From contig PJFB01000001.1 in NCBI GenBank assembly GCA_003574895.1, positions 558,001-622,000 on the forward strand: a stretch of 64,000 nucleotides of DNA, given 5' to 3'. The DNA is from Geobacter sp. Lineage in GTDB: Bacteria > Desulfobacterota > Desulfuromonadia > Geobacterales > Pseudopelobacteraceae. Each line of letters begins with the position of its first letter. Position 1 is the first letter of the stretch. Shown here piece after piece: positions 39,780-48,359 of the stretch. The translations under genes were made by a program, and so were the position numbers. Under the pieces are notes generated by a model, which searched no databases, was not told the origin of the DNA, and saw only the letters and a list, made by a program, of their open reading frames with translations.

Positions 39780-40846
39780 GACCGACCTCCATACTGCTGG
39801 GCATAGTATTCACGATAGGCACCGGACGTAACTTCCGTTACCCACTCCTGGTTGGCCAGGTACCAATCGATGGTCTCGGCTATCCCCTTTTCAAAGGTAT
39901 AGGCCGGTTCCCACCCCAGATCATCCTTGAGTCGCGAGGCATCGATGGCATAGCGCCGGTCATGGCCGAGGCGATCCTTGACAAAGGTTATCAAGCCGCG
40001 ATTCTGGCCGGCCGGCCGGCCGAGCCGCCCATCCAGCAAATCACAGACCAGGTTGACGATGTCAATGTTGAACCATTCGTTGTTGCCGCCGATATTGTAC
40101 ACCGACCCTGGCGTAGCCGATTTCAGCACCGTCTCCACGGCAATCGCATGGTCCCTCACATGCAGCCAGTCACGAACGTTCCTGCCGTCACCGTAAACCG
40201 GCAGGGCCTTGCTGTGGACGATATTGTTAATCAGCAGCGGAATCAGCTTTTCTGGAAAATGATAGGGGCCGTAATTATTGGAACAGCGGGTATTGAGGGT
40301 CGGCATGCCATATGTTTCATGGTATGCGCGTACCAGCATGTCCGCACCGGCCTTGCTGGCCGAATAGGGGGAATTGGGGGCCAGCGGGGTCTGCTCGGTG
40401 AAGTAACCGGTTTCTCCCAGTGTGCCATAGACCTCGTCGGTCGATATCTGGAAAAAACGAAAATCCGGGACCAAGCCGGATTGCCAATGTTTCCTGCTCT
40501 CTTCCAGCAAGGTTTGCGTACCCAGAACATTGGTGCGCACAAAGATCTCCGGACCGCTGATGGAACGGTCCACGTGGGACTCGGCGGCAAAATGCACGAC
40601 CGTATCGATCTTTTTCTCGTGCAGGATACGGGCAACCAGGGCTGCATCGCAGATGTCACCCTTGACAAAACCATATGCGGGATGATGTTCAACTGTCTTC
40701 AGATTGGCCAGATTGCCGGCATAGGTCAGGGCATCCAGATTGGTAACATAGCATTCCGGATTATTGGCGATGAACGAATGGATGAAGTTGGAGCCAATGA
40801 AACCGGCACCACCTGTTACCAGGATAGATTTTGGTATAAACGCCAC
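39776..40846 (-). CDS. rfbB: dTDP-glucose 4,6-dehydratase
   Basis: 356-residue SDR enzyme converting dTDP-glucose to dTDP-4-keto-6-deoxyglucose. GGAGFIGSNF binds NAD, STDEVYG holds the catalytic Asp-Glu, and YSASKAGADML the Tyr and Lys. Two GTG starts are possible (40864 and 40846); the second has AAAGGAAG at good spacing and is used. First gene of the rhamnose pair at the head of the surface-polysaccharide cluster. Confidence 0.95.
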   Translation of the reverse strand: MAFIPKSILVTGGAGFIGSNFIHSFIANNPECYVTNLDALTYAGNLANLKTVEHHPAYGFVKGDICDAALVARILHEKKIDTVVHFAAESHVDRSISGPEIFVRTNVLGTQTLLEESRKHWQSGLVPDFRFFQISTDEVYGTLGETGYFTEQTPLAPNSPYSASKAGADMLVRAYHETYGMPTLNTRCSNNYGPYHFPEKLIPLLINNIVHSKALPVYGDGRNVRDWLHVRDHAIAVETVLKSATPGSVYNIGGNNEWFNIDIVNLVCDLLDGRLGRPAGQNRGLITFVKDRLGHDRRYAIDASRLKDDLGWEPAYTFEKGIAETIDWYLANQEWVTEVTSGAYREYYAQQYGGRS

Positions 40847-40951
40847 GGGGCAGCTTCCTTTCACTGTGGTAAACGTTTCCTTTTAGCATATTTCCTGCTA
40901 GAGTGGGAACAATTTTCAGGCTGCAAACAAGCTCAATATCTGGAGGTCTAC

Positions 40952-41137
40952 ATGTCGGACGAAGTGCGCTGTTCCTGCGGGGCCAAACATCATGGACACA
41001 TCTGCATGCTCAGGAGTAACGGGAAAACAGAAGAGATCGCGAAGGTAACCAGCGATCCTAAATTCTACTGCTTTATTTGCGGCGCAGAAGCAAACTGCGA
41101 GGACAATCTCTGCGAACCCGCCCCCATCAAGGGTTAA
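40952..41137 (+). CDS. Small cysteine-rich protein, unknown function
   Basis: 61 residues, on the strand opposite to the polysaccharide genes. It has a near-perfect ribosome site (TGGAGG, seven bases before ATG). The product contains CSCGAKHHGHIC and later CFICGAEANCEDNLC: eight Cys and three His in a pattern suited to binding one or two zinc ions or an Fe-S cluster. The open frame continues far upstream antisense to rfbB, but only this part has a start signal. It ends immediately before the heptosyltransferase stop. I do not recognise a family. Confidence 0.72.
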   Translation: MSDEVRCSCGAKHHGHICMLRSNGKTEEIAKVTSDPKFYCFICGAEANCEDNLCEPAPIKG

Positions 41138-42274
41138 TCAACCGGACATCTCGATCCAATCCTTTTTGCAACAGGCCGATGCAAGCACCTTTTCCGCAGT
41201 GAGCAGGATCATGACAGCGTTGAAAACCTCATCAGCCGTGATATCCCCCATGCACTTGGCATTGCTGGGACAGGGTGGAGTTGTGCCGTAGATCGTGCAG
41301 GGGGAACAGGGCACCCCCTTATTGATGACAATATGGCGTTCACCGCGAGGGGCCCACTTTTCGGCCCGACCCGGCCCGAAGAGTGATACGGTCGGCTTGC
41401 CCAGACCAACGGCAATGTGAAGCACCCCGGAATCGCCGCTAACCAACAGGGCGCTTTTTTCGATGATTGCGGCGGTCTCAGGCAGGGTTGTCCGACCTGC
41501 CAGACTCAACCCCAGGCCTCCGGAAACAATGGCCTCTCCCTGACCGATATCCTCCCTGCCCCCCACCACCACAACGGTCAGGCCAAAGACAGACAACAGT
41601 TCGGCCAGGCGCCTGAATTTGCCAGATCCCCAACGCCGTTCCTTAATACTGGCCCCGGGAAACATGGTCACAAATCGCCCCTGATCAATACCTGACAACA
41701 AACCGGCAATGATGCGCTTCACATCGTCCGGCACCACCAAAAAACGCTCCGGCAGTCCACCAAGTGTAACTCCAAGAGGGGCCAGCAGACGGGCAAAACT
41801 GTCTGCCTCATAATCGTCTTGGTCATAGGACATCGAATGGGTAAACAGGCGGGCGCGCTCATTGGTGCCAAAACCGATCAGTACCGGAGCACGGGTCAGG
41901 CGTGCCACCACGGCGGAAAGCCGATGCCACTGTTCACTGTCGATGACGACATCATAGCTGTCGCGCAGGGCAGCCATGAACTCGGAGGGGCGATCATAGA
42001 GCAGCACCCGGTCCACGGCTGGACACATCTGAAAAACTGCAACATTGCGGTATTCGGCCAGAACCGTGATCTTCGCTGCCGGGAATGTTCCTCTGACCGC
42101 CAGGATCGCCGGGATCAGGAGCGCTGCATCACCGATGCCGCCGGGGCGGATAATCAGGATAGAACTCGGTTGCAGGCAAACTGTATCTGCAACGGAGTGT
42201 GGTCGTGTCAGGAGACCCGTAAATAAACCGCCTATTATCCTGTCACATCGCTTCAGAAGTAATGTTATCATCAT
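41138..42274 (-). CDS. Glycosyltransferase family 9 (heptosyltransferase-like)
   Basis: 378 residues with the ADP-heptose:LPS heptosyltransferase pattern: ILIIRPGGIGDAALLIPAI near the N-terminus, FPGASIKERRWGSGKFRRLAELL in the nucleotide-sugar domain (positions about 230-250), and SGDSGVLHIAVGLGKPTVSLFGP. It probably adds a heptose or related sugar to the lipopolysaccharide core in the cytoplasm. A cysteine-rich insertion (CSPCTIYGTTPPCPSNAKC) sits near the C-terminus, as in many GT9 proteins. Confidence 0.88.
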   Translation of the reverse strand: MMITLLLKRCDRIIGGLFTGLLTRPHSVADTVCLQPSSILIIRPGGIGDAALLIPAILAVRGTFPAAKITVLAEYRNVAVFQMCPAVDRVLLYDRPSEFMAALRDSYDVVIDSEQWHRLSAVVARLTRAPVLIGFGTNERARLFTHSMSYDQDDYEADSFARLLAPLGVTLGGLPERFLVVPDDVKRIIAGLLSGIDQGRFVTMFPGASIKERRWGSGKFRRLAELLSVFGLTVVVVGGREDIGQGEAIVSGGLGLSLAGRTTLPETAAIIEKSALLVSGDSGVLHIAVGLGKPTVSLFGPGRAEKWAPRGERHIVINKGVPCSPCTIYGTTPPCPSNAKCMGDITADEVFNAVMILLTAEKVLASACCKKDWIEMSG

Positions 42275-42316
42275 TAAAATGTCAGCTCTTGAATAGTGGT
42301 ATTCTGCACTGGGGAG

Positions 42317-43291
42317 CTATTTTATCTTCTGAAGACGCAGTCGCAAGTACTTACCAATAGGCAAAAGTCCGGCCTCTATCTCGTACCGCGATAATCTGAC
42401 CAGTTTTTGTACCTCTTTGCGTTTTTTCAACACGGTAGGGATTATTTTTACAGCATCAAGCTTACCTTTCAAAAACGGCCCCCACTTTCCTTTCATTATA
42501 CAAAAATATGCTAAAGAACTTAACTCAAATACAATACGCTGCGGAAGATAGCGAAGTATGAAGCATGAGGGAACGTTCTTGATCCAAACCCAGACATTGT
42601 TACGGGCAAAATAGTACACACTGGTATCACTTAGTGCACCAACTGTCGCGCTTACCTTGTGATGAACGATTGCCTCTGGAACATACTCACATTTCCACCC
42701 ATTTAGCCAGGCACGCATATTCAAGTCAGTGTCCTCGTGGTTGAAAAAGAAATCATCGTCGAGAAAACCAATTTCATCCAACATGCGTCGGCGATAGAGA
42801 ATGGCAGCAGCGCACCCTCCGTGGAGTTCATGTGGTATGTCAAATGAATCTACTGAGTGTAAATAGCCCATCTTTGTGCCGGAAAATGCGGTGGTAAACA
42901 GGTCACCAACGCTGTCTATCAGGGCCATTCCATCAATGATTATTTTGCTGGCACAGATGCCGACGCCGGGATTTGCTTGCATGGCACTAACCAGTGACTC
43001 GAGCCAAGTTGGCTCGACCCGAGTATCATTATTTAACAGCGCAATAAATTGTCCCTTCGCTATTTCAAAGCCGACACAATTACCTCCAGTGAAACCACGA
43101 TTTTCGTCAAGACATACCATTCTGACATTCTGGTAGTGATCCCGAATGAAATTGACCGATTCATCTGTCGAACCGTTGTCAACCACAATCACTTCAAAAT
43201 CAGTAAACGTCTGCCGCATAACAGCTTCAAGGCATTCCGGTAGATATTTAATACCATTCCAGTTTACGATGATTATACTCGCCTTACACAT
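42317..43291 (-). CDS. Family 2 glycosyltransferase
   Basis: 324-residue GT-A fold enzyme. SIIIVNWNGIKYLPECLEAV starts the nucleotide-binding domain, followed by VVDNGSTDES and the metal/sugar motif LLNNDTRVEPTW; ED near residue 168 (NHEDTDLNMRAW) is the catalytic base region. Similar to rhamnosyltransferases of O-antigen clusters. Its ATG adjoins the stop of the preceding GT2 gene, so both are cotranscribed. A possible acceptor or donor cannot be named. Confidence 0.9.
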   Translation of the reverse strand: MCKASIIIVNWNGIKYLPECLEAVMRQTFTDFEVIVVDNGSTDESVNFIRDHYQNVRMVCLDENRGFTGGNCVGFEIAKGQFIALLNNDTRVEPTWLESLVSAMQANPGVGICASKIIIDGMALIDSVGDLFTTAFSGTKMGYLHSVDSFDIPHELHGGCAAAILYRRRMLDEIGFLDDDFFFNHEDTDLNMRAWLNGWKCEYVPEAIVHHKVSATVGALSDTSVYYFARNNVWVWIKNVPSCFILRYLPQRIVFELSSLAYFCIMKGKWGPFLKGKLDAVKIIPTVLKKRKEVQKLVRLSRYEIEAGLLPIGKYLRLRLQKIK

Positions 43292-44203
43292 TCAAGTATC
43301 CTTCTTCCGAAGCCTTATGCATTTGAGTTTACCCATTTTGCCAGCTATGTAGTCCCTGTATCCACGGACTATCATCTTAAATTTTTCAATTTTTTGATCT
43401 TCAAACAATAAAATAGTTACCAGTTCCGCAAAAAAACGCCGTCTGTCAATCCGGCAGAATTTTTTGAATTCACGATATTTGTTTGCAACCCAAAAACGAT
43501 TACGTGTTATATAGTAACGTCGGAGAGGAGAATGATTGGAAACAATGAGTGGAGCTGATAATACACATACCTTTCTAAGATTATTTCCTATATTGTGGTG
43601 AAGTATGGCCTTATTTGATTGAATAATCCGGTAGCCGTACCGTTTCAAACGTAGACAGTATTCGTGATCCACAAAGTCTATAAATAAATCTTCTTCGAAC
43701 GGGCCAACTGATTGATATGCAGATAAGCGAAGAAGGTTTCCCGAAGTCCAGACCGTCTCAACTTCTTCAAATGTAGTTAATCCTGAATCTGGTATCCCAT
43801 TAATTGTTGTCAAGTGAAATGGAGATACGATTGATACCTGCTGGCCTTCCTGGCCATCATAATATTCTTTCAGCGTATCGACCATCCCAGGCGTAGCAAA
43901 ACTATCCTGATCCATTGTCAGCAAGAAACTGTAACCTTTTGAAATAGCTTCTCTTGCACCAATGTTTAAAGCAGATGCAATACCCAAGTTGCAATTATTT
44001 ATGATTGGTAAAACCTTTGTGTTATGCGCCAACCTCTCAATCAGCTCAAATGCTGGATCGTCTGAATTATCAACAAGGATCACTAAGTCTACTTGATCAA
44101 GGTAGGACGCGATATTCATGTAAACGTCACTATCAGGATAATAAAGAACCACGACAGCCGCCACGTTTGACAAAATATCCGGTTGATTATCAACGGGTAC
44201 CAC
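43292..44203 (-). CDS. Family 2 glycosyltransferase (rhamnosyltransferase-like)
   Basis: About 303 residues. AAVVVLYYPDSDVYMNIASY, LVILVDNSDD and LLTMDQDSFATPG match the RfbN/RgpB-type rhamnosyltransferase group; FIDFVDHEYCLRLKRYGY is the C-terminal catalytic part. The frame is open to a TTG at 44218, but a GTG at 44203 has GGAG nine bases upstream and is used; the true start is uncertain. With the rfbB and rfbD genes nearby, dTDP-rhamnose is a plausible donor. The sequence is noticeably AT-rich. Confidence 0.86.
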   Translation of the reverse strand: MVPVDNQPDILSNVAAVVVLYYPDSDVYMNIASYLDQVDLVILVDNSDDPAFELIERLAHNTKVLPIINNCNLGIASALNIGAREAISKGYSFLLTMDQDSFATPGMVDTLKEYYDGQEGQQVSIVSPFHLTTINGIPDSGLTTFEEVETVWTSGNLLRLSAYQSVGPFEEDLFIDFVDHEYCLRLKRYGYRIIQSNKAILHHNIGNNLRKVCVLSAPLIVSNHSPLRRYYITRNRFWVANKYREFKKFCRIDRRRFFAELVTILLFEDQKIEKFKMIVRGYRDYIAGKMGKLKCIRLRKKDT

Positions 44204-44237
44204 GCAATTAATCTCCAATCCACAAATACTGACTAAA

Positions 44238-44966
44238 TCAGTTCATTTCTTTAACAATGCCAAAATAAATCAGCCTCCAATTAATAGCTCTACGAATTCG
44301 CCTCAACAACGAACTCCCGGAGTGAATTTTATCCAGAGAAAAAATAGCCTTTACTCCACGAGGATCGCTAGGTCCAAGATTATATATCGTTGTCGAAGTT
44401 TTCCACGCCAAATAAGTCAGACTGAGTTGATCGCGCCTGACACCGTTGGAATATTCATTCCACCACATTTTCATCAGCCTGATCATGTCGGGATTGTGAT
44501 GATTCCTTATAATTACATTGCCTTCAAACAATCCCCAACCACTGGGAAACCCATCCCTGCGGTATCGTTTCATCTGGGCCACAATGCGCCAATGCCAGTC
44601 GTAACCCAAGATGGAACATTCTCTCGCTTCCTCATAGACGCAGTTACGAAAAGAGTGACGATATAGAGCAATGGAAGCATGCCTCATCGACTCCGACGCA
44701 AGTTGCGCAACAGGAGCGAGCAGTTGAATGTTTCCATCGACATAAATGCTAATATCATGCTGTGGAAACAATATATGAGGATGCATTTTCACATATCTGC
44801 TGGTTGCAACGGCATCACCCGTACCAAGCGGCAATGGAAGATGTCTCCATACGCTACCTGGTTGAGGCGGTGTACTGGAAACACAAATATAATCTACCCC
44901 TGCCTCGACCACCAAGGGCTCAAGGAGATCATCATATCCTCCGGTAATACAGGTGTAGACTACCAT
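44238..44966 (-). CDS. DUF616-type putative glycosyltransferase
   Basis: 242 residues. VVYTCITGGYDDLLEP at the start, DISIYVDGNIQLL (an Asp-x-Asn variant of DxD) and SGWGLFEGNVIIRNH resemble the TOD1/MUCI70 (DUF616) glycosyltransferase-like family found in O-antigen clusters and plants. Likely adds a sugar during polysaccharide building, but the donor is unknown. ATG start with a weak ribosome site; part of the AT-rich island. Confidence 0.68.
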   Translation of the reverse strand: MVVYTCITGGYDDLLEPLVVEAGVDYICVSSTPPQPGSVWRHLPLPLGTGDAVATSRYVKMHPHILFPQHDISIYVDGNIQLLAPVAQLASESMRHASIALYRHSFRNCVYEEARECSILGYDWHWRIVAQMKRYRRDGFPSGWGLFEGNVIIRNHHNPDMIRLMKMWWNEYSNGVRRDQLSLTYLAWKTSTTIYNLGPSDPRGVKAIFSLDKIHSGSSLLRRIRRAINWRLIYFGIVKEMN

Positions 44967-45005
44967 GCGTCAGGTTCACAACCTCGTTAACCTAATGATA
45001 AAAAT

Positions 45006-45914
45006 TCAAGGTATTTCAAACTGATTACCCACGATCATATCCCACTCGTCCGGGTAGAATGGCTCAAATCCGTTGCCATGGGCAAATGTTAATTCGCCAA
45101 AAAAGGCTTTCCCGTCCGGATTATAAAGATCTACCCTAACATGTAACAAGTCTTTGCTCAATTTTTCTGCCAAGGTCAGCAATTCGTCAAGATTGTCAGG
45201 CCGTATAACATTTCTGCTAGCGAGCGGATAATATGTGGTAAAAGGCAATCTATTCCAGTGTATATCGTAAAATGCCCTTGTGTGATTAGTGGTTCGGCCC
45301 AAATCTACCTGTATATAGGCGGGGTTTCCGTTAAAGCAGAATATTTTATAATCTATCAACTCGCCTGATTGATCCTCTAGATAATTTTCAATCATAATTT
45401 TTGGACGGCAATTATTATATTGTCTTTCTCTTCCTATTTCATAATAATTTTCTTTTTTCCAATTGCTTAATTTATTCCTAATTGTTTCTAAATTTATTTG
45501 TGCTTTATCGGTACAAATAATGTTATATCCAGACCCATGGGTCATTTTAATGACAAACTGTTTTGGCAACCTACAAAAATCTATTTCATCAAAATCATCC
45601 CAAACACCAATAATAGGAATCAAGTATTTTTTTCCAACCGTCAATGCAACAAAATCACGCACTTCATATTTATCAACTAATGCGCAGTATCTTTCCAACT
45701 TACCATACAACTTATACCATTGTATTTTTTCTGTATAGCGCTTTGGATTATTGATATTTGGAAATCTCCTGAAGACATGATAATAATTGAGCGAATTAAC
45801 CATATTGTCAGGAAAATATTTATATAGACGAACATATATATTGTAACCAAACTGAAGCAATTGCAACTTAACGTTATGAATCGCTTTTATTACCGTATTT
45901 GGTTTTGCTTCCAT
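45006..45914 (-). CDS. TupA-like ATP-grasp protein
   Basis: About 302 residues. The N-terminal LNYYHVFRRFPNINNPKRYTEKIQW-like pattern (positions about 45-70), FVIKMTHGSGYNIIC and ENYLEDQSGELIDYKIFCFNG match the TupA-like ATP-grasp family, whose founder is involved in teichuronopeptide synthesis; such proteins are common in capsule and O-antigen clusters. They may attach amino acids or similar groups to sugars using ATP. Start uncertain (GTG 45926 or ATG 45914). Very AT-rich codon use. Confidence 0.8.
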   Translation of the reverse strand: MEAKPNTVIKAIHNVKLQLLQFGYNIYVRLYKYFPDNMVNSLNYYHVFRRFPNINNPKRYTEKIQWYKLYGKLERYCALVDKYEVRDFVALTVGKKYLIPIIGVWDDFDEIDFCRLPKQFVIKMTHGSGYNIICTDKAQINLETIRNKLSNWKKENYYEIGRERQYNNCRPKIMIENYLEDQSGELIDYKIFCFNGNPAYIQVDLGRTTNHTRAFYDIHWNRLPFTTYYPLASRNVIRPDNLDELLTLAEKLSKDLLHVRVDLYNPDGKAFFGELTFAHGNGFEPFYPDEWDMIVGNQFEIP

Positions 45915-46005
45915 TGAATATTTCACAATAGTTCGTTAGATCCTATAACATTGTGATAAATTACAACTACTGTCTTCACGAGTTACAAAAACTGACCCCT
46001 TGGAA

Positions 46006-47454
46006 TCAATTCGATTCTATATGAGTTATCCAACCACTTGAAGGTTTTGCTAAAATCTTGTGTAAGCGGACAAATTCGGTAAAATCCTGTAGTTGGGAAT
46101 TGCATACCAACTCAATATCAGAAGGCTTAAAATTAGTGATTGGCAAAAAATTGATATTAAATGCGTTCGATATTGTTGGTATTTTATGGGGATCGAAACC
46201 CAGCATCGCCGCTGCCACCCAATCGACTGCTGCTGAGTTTACTCCCCCAAGCAGCATATGAGTATCTAGAGGTTCAGGGTTTAATGGCCCGTCCCCTTGG
46301 CCTACGATAATTGCATCGACAAGATTTAATACGTTTCGGACCGGCTTGTCACAAATTACTCCGTCTGCCGAACAATATGAAAGAATTCTGTTCAGATCAA
46401 GGCACGTTCGCCAAACAGTATCATTCCCATACCAACTTCCTTCTGCTCGCCCCACTCCGCCAAGCCTTTCATCAAGGGTTTTAATCTTAAAAGCCACTCT
46501 CAAAAGGATATTGAATATCAAGCTGTTTTTTCTGTTTTTGTTAGCAATATCCCAAATTTCCTCCATTACAGCCAAAAGCACCGAAGATCCAAAAAAAGCA
46601 TCCCCACCTTTGGAACTTCCCCCTTTACGATGGTGCGGAAGATATTCCTTATTCCCATTAATTCCGATAAGATTTTTTAGACAACAGGTTATTCCTGCTT
46701 TTTCGTGTGTTTTTAGTTTTGGGAGGTTTATGACTAAATCCGCGCTGAGTATATCCTTTGCAATCAAATAATTGTGACACCCTTTGTAGTGATGTTTCCA
46801 CATCAAACGTGGGTCATACACTGTTACACGGAATTTTTTCCAATCTTCGGAAATTGGTTCAAGCAAGCTATGGTCGCCAAGATTAACCTCAAAATAGTCT
46901 TCTAGTGGTCTACAGTGCTCTCTCATACTCCAGTAGTTGTCAGTAATGGTAGAAATTGTTCTTCTAAAATCCTTAATTTCAAGTGGACATCCAGGCCAAC
47001 TATCAATATAGTGAGAAAAATTGTAGTGTTTTGAAAGCATTTCAAAATCGCAGTATTGTAATGGTGCATCACCTATAATTATCTTTCTTGGTTTAGCCAA
47101 AAATACATATGGTAAAATTGCATGAATTATCGAAGGGTGTGTCACCAGGCAATCAAGACCATTTCGGGATTCATGTAAAACCCAATTCGGCTTGAGCAAA
47201 ATTACGGCATTTTCTTCGACAAGATCACCAAGAGGATTCCATCTGTCTGTATCATAATTATCTTTATCCAATCCCAAATCGAAAAGTAGCTGTCGCGTTA
47301 TTTGAAAGACCGAATTATTTTGGCTCAAACCAACTGACTGGTTGCAACATCTAAACTCCGGATATTCTCTATCAGGCCTAAAATCAATAGGATATAAACC
47401 ATTATTTTCCGCAAGCCCTATTGCAACCTTTTTATTCTCTAGCATAAAGTTCAT
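46006..47454 (-). CDS. DUF362 domain protein
   Basis: 482 residues. ILLKPNWV near residue 90, the GDAPLQYCDF stretch, LPKLKTHEKAGITCCLKNLIG, and GQGDGPLNPEP with VDWVAAAMLGFDP near the C-terminus fit the DUF362 family, often linked to Fe-S proteins and of unknown activity. The usual C-terminal ferredoxin domain is absent. ATG overlaps the methyltransferase stop by four bases (ATGA), so it belongs to the same transcript. A DUF362 protein within a polysaccharide cluster is unusual. Confidence 0.78.
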   Translation of the reverse strand: MNFMLENKKVAIGLAENNGLYPIDFRPDREYPEFRCCNQSVGLSQNNSVFQITRQLLFDLGLDKDNYDTDRWNPLGDLVEENAVILLKPNWVLHESRNGLDCLVTHPSIIHAILPYVFLAKPRKIIIGDAPLQYCDFEMLSKHYNFSHYIDSWPGCPLEIKDFRRTISTITDNYWSMREHCRPLEDYFEVNLGDHSLLEPISEDWKKFRVTVYDPRLMWKHHYKGCHNYLIAKDILSADLVINLPKLKTHEKAGITCCLKNLIGINGNKEYLPHHRKGGSSKGGDAFFGSSVLLAVMEEIWDIANKNRKNSLIFNILLRVAFKIKTLDERLGGVGRAEGSWYGNDTVWRTCLDLNRILSYCSADGVICDKPVRNVLNLVDAIIVGQGDGPLNPEPLDTHMLLGGVNSAAVDWVAAAMLGFDPHKIPTISNAFNINFLPITNFKPSDIELVCNSQLQDFTEFVRLHKILAKPSSGWITHIESN

Positions 47455-48335
47455 GAGAAAAGTTTCCTACACAATCTGTACCTTACTTGATCAAAGTGTT
47501 TCTCCATGTTTTCTCTTTCGGCTAACGAAGATGGGCTCAAAACAACACAAAACTGATTTCCATATGTGGGGGTAACTTGCAATAATTTGAAGGATGTCAA
47601 ATTAAGAAGAAAAAGTTCAACAACTAATAATTTGAATGAGACCGGTGTAAATGTCCATGCATGAACGTCAAAATATGTGGCTGAATCTGTTTCGGAAGCA
47701 CATGCCGCCTCGTATGCAGACTCAAGAGAGTGAAAGAAGCCAGCAGTTGATAAATCGAGTTTATTAACGCGCCTTCCAGGATTTACGTCTATGCCTTGTG
47801 CCAAAGCTTCGAAAACTTGTTTACCCTGATGTACGGATTGTCTCCTCAAGTGAACAGCAAGAACATCGGAAGTCACCGTAGGAAATCGCAGTCTGTCAAA
47901 ACAGGCGCGGTGATCAGGAATGATCATAATCACCTTTCCATTTGGCTTGAGAACTCTTTCAAGTGATCTCAAGTGACCGATAAAATCAACCTGGTGCTCT
48001 AACGCATGCGAACTGTAAATATAATCGAATTGGAGAGTTCGCGGAATTAAAGATTCTATGGGGTCACCATTAAACACAAAATCAACGTCTTGAATGCGAT
48101 GAACAAGATGGGAAACATTAATGTCTGCCAAATACTTAGCTTTCAGCTTTTCAGTATCATGGTGGTCAAGATGGTAAACATTTTTAAAGGTATCTTTACA
48201 AAATCGAGGGTTATATCCTCCACCAATTTCCAAGATAAGATCATCTTTGTTAATAGAAGAAAACACCTGTTCGACATAGAGTTTGTGAACAATCAGTGAT
48301 CGCAGACCTGCCAGTAGTGTAAGCAAATTTTTCAA
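47451..48335 (-). CDS. SAM-dependent methyltransferase
   Basis: 294 residues; ILEIGGGYNPRFC is the SAM-binding motif I, and YIYSSHALEHQVDFIGHLRS with RVLKPNGKVIMIIPDH is typical of Methyltransf_11/GT-associated enzymes. It starts with TTG, five bases after AAGGA. Probably methylates a sugar or the end of a glycan chain; an end-capping role is possible. AT-rich. Coupled to the DUF362 gene downstream. Confidence 0.85.
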   Translation of the reverse strand: MKNLLTLLAGLRSLIVHKLYVEQVFSSINKDDLILEIGGGYNPRFCKDTFKNVYHLDHHDTEKLKAKYLADINVSHLVHRIQDVDFVFNGDPIESLIPRTLQFDYIYSSHALEHQVDFIGHLRSLERVLKPNGKVIMIIPDHRACFDRLRFPTVTSDVLAVHLRRQSVHQGKQVFEALAQGIDVNPGRRVNKLDLSTAGFFHSLESAYEAACASETDSATYFDVHAWTFTPVSFKLLVVELFLLNLTSFKLLQVTPTYGNQFCVVLSPSSLAERENMEKHFDQVRYRLCRKLFS

Positions 48336-48359
48336 TGGCGTCCTTCTATAATGTTCTGC

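Noticed and set aside
39962-40951. Long open frame antisense to rfbB (upstream part of a 391-codon frame)
   Set aside because: It mirrors rfbB and lacks a ribosome site; only the last 61 codons, from the ATG at 40952 with GGAGG, are called as a gene.
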